This document shows, in pieces, positions 59,166 through 64,000 of a stretch of DNA of 64,000 bases; the first letter of the stretch is position 1; every line of letters starts with the position of its first letter. The position numbers were made by a program, and so were the translations under genes. A model generated the notes under the pieces. The model was not told where the DNA came from and searched no databases. It saw only the letters and a list, made by a program, of their open reading frames with translations. Origin of the DNA: Ruminococcus flavefaciens ND2009 (lineage in GTDB: Bacteria; Bacillota; Clostridia; Oscillospirales; Ruminococcaceae); assembly GCF_000621785.1 (NCBI RefSeq), contig NZ_KK211347.1, positions 124,001 through 188,000 on the forward strand, written 5' to 3'.

Positions 59166-60152
59166 ATGGACTACAAGGAATTACTGCACAAAATGATGAA
59201 CGAATGCCGGGAAGATGCTGAAAGATACCTTTCGGGGGACAAGGAGGATTATCTTTACTGTAAGGAGACTGACGAGGAATACGGCGACACCGATAAGAAT
59301 TACAGCAACCGTACAAGGCTGTGCTACGAGCTGATGTACGGGGGCTATCAGGCGGAGAAAATAGAAGACGCTGTCAGGGAACTGTTTGAGACGGAGGTCA
59401 TTTCCCGTGAGAACGAGTCCTTTCAGGGCGTAGGTGTAAATCTGGAGCTGCTGACCTGTCTTCTCGGAAGATATCAGCGTTCCGAGGACGATGCTCTCTT
59501 TGAAAGGGCAAAGAATGCCAATTTTGACTGTGAGCTGGGCTATGACAAGGATCACAGTATGAAGCGGTTCAAGCCTCTTGAGGAGCTGACTCTCGAGAAC
59601 TGTATATGGCTGGCAGATGATCTGGGCAGACAGGATTACGCCTGCAAATTCGTGGATATTTTCAAGGAGCAGCCCCTCGGTCTTGAGGGACTGAAACAAC
59701 TTGAAAGTTATGCCAAATACGCTACAAAAAGAATGTGCGACAGGGAACAGGCTGTTACGGGCATATATGAGACCTATCTTGCAGAGCCGCCCAAGTACGA
59801 GTGGGATCTTTGCAGCGCTGTGGAGCACTATATCCTCATGCTGGCTGATAAGGGCGAAGTCGACAGGGCTGCGGAGGTTTTTATGGAGCATATAAATCTT
59901 TTAAGTTCCGAAGAAATACCATGCAGTAAAGTCGGAGCCCGCCTCATACGGGACAGCGCAGAGGAAAGAGCTGAGATATGGGAGATGATCCGCCCCCTTA
60001 TAAAAAAGAAGTTCCGTAAATTCGCTCCTGTTGATTATGCTCCTCTTGCGGCTGCGGCAGAGATAATGGGAGATGTCAGGTTAGCGAAGAAGCTCCGCAA
60101 AAAAGGAGAAGATGAGCTGACGAAAATAAAAAGAGATTTTGGAGACGAGTAA
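59166..60152 (+). CDS. Helical protein, unknown
   Basis: A 328-residue, highly charged, mostly helical soluble protein that reads like an array of TPR-like helical pairs (LESYAKYATKRMCDREQAV; ADKGEVDRAAEVF). No family was recognised. It lies 27 bases after the cupin gene and three bases before the tandem acetyltransferase gene, so it is in the same unit. Confidence 0.7.
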   Translation: MDYKELLHKMMNECREDAERYLSGDKEDYLYCKETDEEYGDTDKNYSNRTRLCYELMYGGYQAEKIEDAVRELFETEVISRENESFQGVGVNLELLTCLLGRYQRSEDDALFERAKNANFDCELGYDKDHSMKRFKPLEELTLENCIWLADDLGRQDYACKFVDIFKEQPLGLEGLKQLESYAKYATKRMCDREQAVTGIYETYLAEPPKYEWDLCSAVEHYILMLADKGEVDRAAEVFMEHINLLSSEEIPCSKVGARLIRDSAEERAEIWEMIRPLIKKKFRKFAPVDYAPLAAAAEIMGDVRLAKKLRKKGEDELTKIKRDFGDE

Positions 60153-60155
60153 ACA

Positions 60156-61049
60156 ATGGGTTTCGGGATCATAAAATATAATGACAGTATGCTGAGCGGA
60201 GTTATGGACTTTTTCAGCAAAGTGTTCCCTGAGTCGGGAAAGGCGTTTGAGCCTCAGGGCAGACACGCTGTTTTTGCAGATATTGAGAATAATTTTGTGG
60301 GATTCTGGTGCCTTATGGACGGCGTTGAAGTCATCGGCACCGTGGCTGTGAAAAGACTTAATGACAGTCAGTGTGAGCTGAAGGGGCTTTACCTTTATAA
60401 GAGGTATCACGGTCAGAAGCTGGGGTACCGCCTTATACAGACTGCTATAAGCTTTGCGCAGTACAGCGGCTTTTCGCAGATGCTCCTGGATACCGTATCC
60501 GATTACCAAAGAGCAATGCGGCTCTATACAAAAATGGGCTTTATGCCCACAGATAGATATAATTCAAACGAAAGGGCAGATGTTTTTATGATGAAGAAAC
60601 TCAGCGGAAAAGCTGTCATCAGAGAGCTTGAGGACAATGACCTTGACGGACTCATGACCCTTTATATGGAGCTTCACGATAATCCGTTTCCCGAAAAGGA
60701 TCAGCGGTTCATGAAAATATGGAACAGAATAATCAGCGACCCCGACCACCATATAATAGTTGCCGATGTGGACGGAATTATCGCCGCTTCATGCGTCTGC
60801 GTCATCATACCGAACCTGACCCGCGGACAGCGTCCCTACGCTTTTATAGAGAATGTGGTCACCTCCGCTCCCTATCGCCGCCGCGGTCTTGCTTCCGCCT
60901 GCCTTGACTTTGCAAGGGACATCGCTGTAAAGGAGAATTGCTACAAGATGATGCTCCTGACAGGCTCAAAAGAGGCAGGAACTCTCCGTTTTTACGAGAA
61001 TGCAGGCTATAACAGCAGCGATAAGACTGCGTTTATACAGTGGCTTTGA
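60156..61049 (+). CDS. Tandem GNAT acetyltransferase
   Basis: A 297-residue protein with two GNAT domains. The first (about 1-148) has LYLYKRYHGQKLGYRLIQTA; the second (about 150-297) has VVTSAPYRRRGLASACLDFA and ends ENAGYNSSDKTAF. Both keep the Q/R-x-x-G-x-G/A acetyl-CoA loop. The acceptors are unknown. It lies directly downstream of the unknown helical protein and upstream of another GNAT. Confidence 0.85.
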   Translation: MGFGIIKYNDSMLSGVMDFFSKVFPESGKAFEPQGRHAVFADIENNFVGFWCLMDGVEVIGTVAVKRLNDSQCELKGLYLYKRYHGQKLGYRLIQTAISFAQYSGFSQMLLDTVSDYQRAMRLYTKMGFMPTDRYNSNERADVFMMKKLSGKAVIRELEDNDLDGLMTLYMELHDNPFPEKDQRFMKIWNRIISDPDHHIIVADVDGIIAASCVCVIIPNLTRGQRPYAFIENVVTSAPYRRRGLASACLDFARDIAVKENCYKMMLLTGSKEAGTLRFYENAGYNSSDKTAFIQWL

Positions 61050-61058
61050 GGTGAATGT

Positions 61059-61556
61059 ATGGTACTCAGAGAGTTCATAGAAACCGACGCGGATTATATC
61101 ATTGGTTGGACCGGCAGTGAAAGAGAGTTCAGAATGTGGTGCGCCGACAGGTATGATAAATACCCAATAGCTCCTGCTGATTTGATCGAGAATTATCGTG
61201 CCTGCACAGCAAATGGTGACTTCTTCCCCATGACTGCCGAAGATGATAACGGCATTCCAGTGGGACACCTGATACTGAGGTTCGCTGACAGCCGGAAAAC
61301 AGCGGTTCGATTTGGCTTTGTCATCGTTGACAGCTCCCGCCGCAGACAGGGACTTGGCAGGAAAATGCTGGAGCTGGCAAAAGACTATGCGAAGAATGTG
61401 CTTCATGCGAAAAGGCTTTCATTGGGCGTTTTTTCCGAAAATACCGCAGCTGTGGACTGCTATCGGTCAGCAGGCTTCACCGAGTGTGGAACGTCAGAGG
61501 AGTTCCCAGTATTCGGCGAGCTATGGAGCTGTATCGAAATGGAAAGGCTACTGTAA
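61059..61556 (+). CDS. GNAT-family N-acetyltransferase
   Basis: A 165-residue acetyltransferase of the RimJ/RimL-like group (LREFIETDADYIIGW; VDSSRRRQGLGRKMLELA; ENTAAVDCYRSAGF). The substrate is unknown. It is the last gene before the tRNA-fMet promoter. Confidence 0.85.
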   Translation: MVLREFIETDADYIIGWTGSEREFRMWCADRYDKYPIAPADLIENYRACTANGDFFPMTAEDDNGIPVGHLILRFADSRKTAVRFGFVIVDSSRRRQGLGRKMLELAKDYAKNVLHAKRLSLGVFSENTAAVDCYRSAGFTECGTSEEFPVFGELWSCIEMERLL

Positions 61557-61590
61557 GGATTGTTAAAATAAAAAAATATCTTTTCTGCTG

Positions 61591-61619
61591 TTGACATCGT
61601 ACTGCAAATGTGGTATACT
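61591..61619 (+). promoter_or_regulatory. Promoter for tRNA-fMet
   Basis: TTGACA, 17 bases, TATACT, ending 32 bases before the tRNA. Confidence 0.85.
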
Positions 61620-61651
61620 AATATAGTCGCAGATGATACTGCACTATATAT

Positions 61652-61728
<77 letters not shown>

Positions 61729-61762
61729 TATTAGCATGACTAAAAGTATGACATGCAGGAAA

Positions 61763-61786
61763 AAGCCCGAAATATCGGGCTTTTTT
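61763..61786 (+). terminator. Terminator after tRNA-fMet
   Basis: An 8-bp AAGCCCGA stem with an AATA loop and a TTTTTT tail. Confidence 0.85.
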
Positions 61787-61851
61787 GCTATCCAAATTCC
61801 GAAAAAATTCTTGAAAAAATGAGGGATGACATTGGGGTATTTTAGGCCTCT

Positions 61852-61866
61852 GGCTGGATTTGAACC
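61852..61866 (-). repeat. Inverted partial tRNA-fMet copy
   Basis: GGCTGGATTTGAACC is the exact reverse complement of the T-arm core GGTTCAAATCCAGCC at 61704-61718 of the tRNA. It could be a recombination site remnant of a tRNA-targeting element. Confidence 0.5.
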
Positions 61867-62161
61867 CTCACAAGGAAAAATTTTGGAGTGAATATAGGTC
61901 AAAATACAGGCAAATCTCGATTTTTTCGGCAAAAAATAGTACACAAAGTTTCGGACTCGGTTTTAGTGGTTTTCACGAAATGTGAAAAAACTGGAATCGA
62001 GTCCTTTTTTGTTTCCCAGAAAACCAAGTGATAGAAATACTATCAGCGATTTGTGAGCCGTTTTTGACGGCATTGGTTGCAGTTCGGGAAACTACACCAC
62101 CGAGAGCAACTACAGCCGCTGTTAACGATTTTTGAGCCTCCTGTGGCAGATACATACCCAC

Positions 62162-62386
62162 ATGCACGAACTCGCTGAAAATGCTGATAAGATAAGCGAA
62201 GCAGCTGATTCTGGATACGGTGCAGTCAGCGTAGTGATGGAAAACAACAACGGAAAGCGCTCATTCAAGATAAGCTATAAAAAACCAGACGGAAAGAGCT
62301 ATGCTCACGAGATCGCATATAAATATGGAATTACCTTTGAACAGCTCAGTAAAAACAGTGATAAAATAAAAAAGCTCCATGTGTAA
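62162..62386 (+). CDS. Small open frame, uncertain
   Basis: A possible 74-residue protein (starting HELAENADKISEAAD) with host-like codon use, but without a good ribosome site. Its end runs into a hairpin (62374-62400). It may be a gene remnant at the edge of an accessory region. Confidence 0.3.
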   Translation: MHELAENADKISEAADSGYGAVSVVMENNNGKRSFKISYKKPDGKSYAHEIAYKYGITFEQLSKNSDKIKKLHV

Positions 62387-62400
62387 TTCACACATGGAGC
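62374..62400 (-). terminator. Terminator-like hairpin facing left
   Basis: An 11-bp GCTCCATGTGT stem; the A-rich run before it is a T run on the minus strand, so it would stop leftward transcription. Confidence 0.55.
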
Positions 62401-62412
62401 AGGATTTACAAA

Positions 62413-62441
62413 TTGAAAACCGTTACATACATTTTTATGAT
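62413..62441 (+). promoter_or_regulatory. Promoter for the small RNA candidate
   Basis: TTGAAA, 17 bases, TATGAT. Confidence 0.6.
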
Positions 62442-62447
62442 ATGATT

Positions 62448-62604
62448 GTTTTGACAAAGTCCGAAAAATAGCCACTTATTGTATGCCGTCTCTTAAGTTC
62501 TTTGCTTAGCAATTGCATACAATCTGAAGACATTGCAAAATACCGATGACTATTATTAAAAGAAGGTCACAAGGATATTTAATCCTACGTGACCTTCTTT
62601 TTTG
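62448..62604 (+). ncRNA. Candidate small non-coding RNA
   Basis: A roughly 155-base unit from a good promoter to a strong terminator with no open frame. It contains a 9-base inverted repeat ATTGTATGC (62478-62486) and GCATACAAT (62515-62523), with a TTGC-TTA-GCAA hairpin inside the loop. It lies just upstream of the large unknown gene. Confidence 0.45.
62561..62604 (+). terminator. Terminator of the small RNA candidate
   Basis: An 11-bp AAGAAGGTCAC stem with an inner AGGAT/ATCCT step, then TTTTTT. Confidence 0.85.
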
Positions 62605-62756
62605 TTCCGATAGAGAATACACTTTTTTCTTCACATCAATACAAATTATCATTAAAGAGCAATTGAGATATGAATAAACTTTAAACCATAAGTATAGATT
62701 ACATCAAATAATACTATGCGAAGTATCTAAAAGTTTATGAATTAATTTGTGGCATA

Positions 62757-62785
62757 TTGACATCTTGAACAAATTGTGATATAAT
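62757..62785 (+). promoter_or_regulatory. Promoter for the large unknown gene
   Basis: TTGACA, 17 bases, TATAAT: an exact consensus promoter about 85 bases before the ATG. Confidence 0.85.
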
Positions 62786-62870
62786 ATAATGAAATAGATA
62801 CTGCTCAAAAACAAATAAAGGAGAAAAAGCAATCTTAGATAGACGTTACATCAGAATAAGGAGGTTCATT

Positions 62871-64000
62871 ATGTCTAATACTACTGATAATATCACTGTT
62901 CAAGGAATTGGCGGAGCAGTGGATGTCATTAATCAAATGCGTATTGAAAAGTATATAGAGAATATTCGTATTCAGGATATTAACTTTGAAAACGCCATGA
63001 ACGAACTTAATTTGGCACGCGAGTTCCTTGGTAGTCCAGATCATATTCTCGGATCACCAGCAACAAAACACGGTGAAGTAGCTGAAGTATTCGATGTAAG
63101 ATTTGGCAATGCTGATAGACTTATCAGAGGCGAAGATCCTAATTATTCTTTCGATGGGGTAGGAAGAACCGCAGCAGAAGATTATCTAAAAAACAATTTG
63201 CCAGTTCAATCAAAATTTGTTCAAAGCAATCTTTCAATGGATGCTGTGCTCGAACATTTAGGAAAATATCCTGATTTCGTACAAAATGGAGGAACATACA
63301 GTATACCTAAAGATTTTTACGAACAGATTGAAGTTTGGATGAAGCTATCACCGAAAGAGTTATCAAACCTTCCTGCATCGGAAGGTGGTAGACTTGCCAG
63401 AAATGTTGTAGCAAGAATTCATGAGCTTGAAGCAAAAACAGGCAAAAGCTTTTCAGAACTAATATCACCTTCTCAAGTTAATTATGATCAAGTACAGCTT
63501 AACCATGCTGGCGAGACAATTGACGGTAAAGAACAAGAAATCATTGATGTTGACGGACAGAAAAGAGAGGAATATTGGAGAATGTCGAGAGCCTCCATCG
63601 AAGAAGGTTTGCGAGCTGCAGGAATTGCAGCAGCTATATCAGCAGTACTCTCATTTACAACAACTTTAATTGGCATACTTAAAGGAAGAAAGAAAAAACT
63701 GTCAGAACTCTCTAAGGAAGATTGGCAACAGATTTTTAAGGAAACAGGAATCGGAGCGATTAAAGGTGGAGTTTCTGGCGGTGCAATTTATACATTAACT
63801 AACGTTGCCGAAATGTCAGCGCCTCTCGCTGCCGCCATTGTTTCCGCAACATTAGGTGTAGCGACGCAAGCTATTAAGTTGTATCGTAATGAAATAACAT
63901 TAGACGATTTCATGTATAATATTCTTGGCGTGGCTACGGAAGCAGCTGTAAGTGCAGTCGGTGCATTTGCTGGACAGATATTTATACCTATTCCGGGATT
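62871..64000 (+). CDS. Large unrecognised protein with membrane-like C-terminal region, partial
   Basis: An open frame from ATG 62871 (AAGGAGG site seven bases upstream) to the window end, 376 residues so far. Residues 1-240 are soluble, with conserved-looking stretches such as HGEVAEVFDVRFGNADRL, VGRTAAEDY and VQSKF, then YPDFV and IPKDFY. From about 246 there are Ala/Gly-rich hydrophobic stretches (246-270, 293-310, 316-335, 350-376), separated by a KGRKKK basic turn, that look like membrane or pore helices. I do not recognise the family. AT-rich codon use differs from the neighbours, which suggests transfer. A defence or toxin effector is one possible reading, but it is not proven. Confidence 0.6.
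   Translation, partial: MSNTTDNITVQGIGGAVDVINQMRIEKYIENIRIQDINFENAMNELNLAREFLGSPDHILGSPATKHGEVAEVFDVRFGNADRLIRGEDPNYSFDGVGRTAAEDYLKNNLPVQSKFVQSNLSMDAVLEHLGKYPDFVQNGGTYSIPKDFYEQIEVWMKLSPKELSNLPASEGGRLARNVVARIHELEAKTGKSFSELISPSQVNYDQVQLNHAGETIDGKEQEIIDVDGQKREEYWRMSRASIEEGLRAAGIAAAISAVLSFTTTLIGILKGRKKKLSELSKEDWQQIFKETGIGAIKGGVSGGAIYTLTNVAEMSAPLAAAIVSATLGVATQAIKLYRNEITLDDFMYNILGVATEAAVSAVGAFAGQIFIPIPG

Larger units (their letters stand above)
61729..62131. other. Gene-poor stretch after tRNA-fMet
   Basis: Holds a terminator (61763-61786), an inverted 15-base copy of part of the tRNA T-arm (61852-61866), and several T-rich hairpins. A weak minus-strand frame (61973-62167) is not convincing as a gene. 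Nothing else was seen. Confidence 0.6.
62387..62870. other. AT-rich gap with a candidate small RNA and promoters
   Basis: Apart from the small-RNA candidate, its promoter and terminator, and the promoter at 62757-62785, no gene was seen. Confidence 0.6.

Noticed and set aside
61973..62167. Possible 64-residue minus-strand gene
   Set aside because: No clear ribosome site and no recognised family; overlaps another weak frame.

Overview
The window looks like the chromosome of a cellulolytic Ruminococcus (R. flavefaciens / R. champanellensis type). The main evidence is a scattered set of secreted proteins with Thr-rich linkers and dockerins: two GH9 enzymes, one GH5 enzyme, two leucine-rich-repeat proteins (one also carrying a cohesin-like domain) and a small dockerin protein. 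Firmicute gene orders (cmk-plsC-ispH, rpmG-secE-nusG-rplK-rplA, ftsEX, spoIIA) and strong AGGAGG-type ribosome sites agree. The species is an inference. Promoters are easy to read: many genes have a TTGACA-like box, exactly 17 bp, then TATAAT.

Layout. 1-10746 is a long minus-strand housekeeping block (ispH, plsC, cmk, membrane proteins, a flavoprotein, DUF3006, a ComEC-like metallohydrolase, a YgiQ radical SAM protein, a GNAT, a FtsK/SpoIIIE translocase and a ClpP-like TepA protein). 10997-16735 carries two GH9 cellulases, each with its own promoter and terminator. 16801-20236 holds a DUF2974 hydrolase-like gene facing the L33-SecE-NusG-L11-L1 operon. 20492-23400 holds a glycosyltransferase, a DIP1984-family gene followed by a tRNA-like sequence, and a probable adaptor scaffoldin. 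23624-31620 holds comF, a THUMP methyltransferase, a class A PBP with a glycine-rich tail, a BofC-like protein, redox proteins and the spoIIAA-spoIIAB-sigF operon. 31625-35633 is a divergent pair of dockerin proteins (LRR protein and GH5 enzyme). 35816-41144 holds a lipoprotein, the lepA-hemW operon and a small dockerin protein. 41176-54057 is a second minus-strand block (lysS-greA, ctpA, a PcsB/EnvC-like M23 protein, ftsX, ftsE, a CdaR-like regulator, argS, DUF1934 and a divergent Ddl-like ligase). 54394-61556 holds a membrane protein, a mannooligosaccharide phosphorylase, a galactokinase-like gene, a cupin, an unknown helical protein and acetyltransferases.

At 61652-61728 there is an initiator tRNA-fMet gene. 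Beyond it the sequence changes. It becomes AT-rich and gene-poor, with an inverted copy of part of the tRNA, a candidate small RNA, and a large unrecognised gene with hydrophobic C-terminal segments that runs off the end. This looks like the start of an accessory region.

How the parts work together: the dockerin enzymes and the LRR-cohesin-dockerin protein are likely parts of one cell-surface or secreted cellulosome whose main scaffoldins lie elsewhere. FtsEX with the coiled-coil M23 protein is the familiar cell-wall hydrolase control module. GH130 and galactokinase-like genes fit mannan or galactomannan sugar use. No rRNA, CRISPR array or complete insertion sequence was seen.
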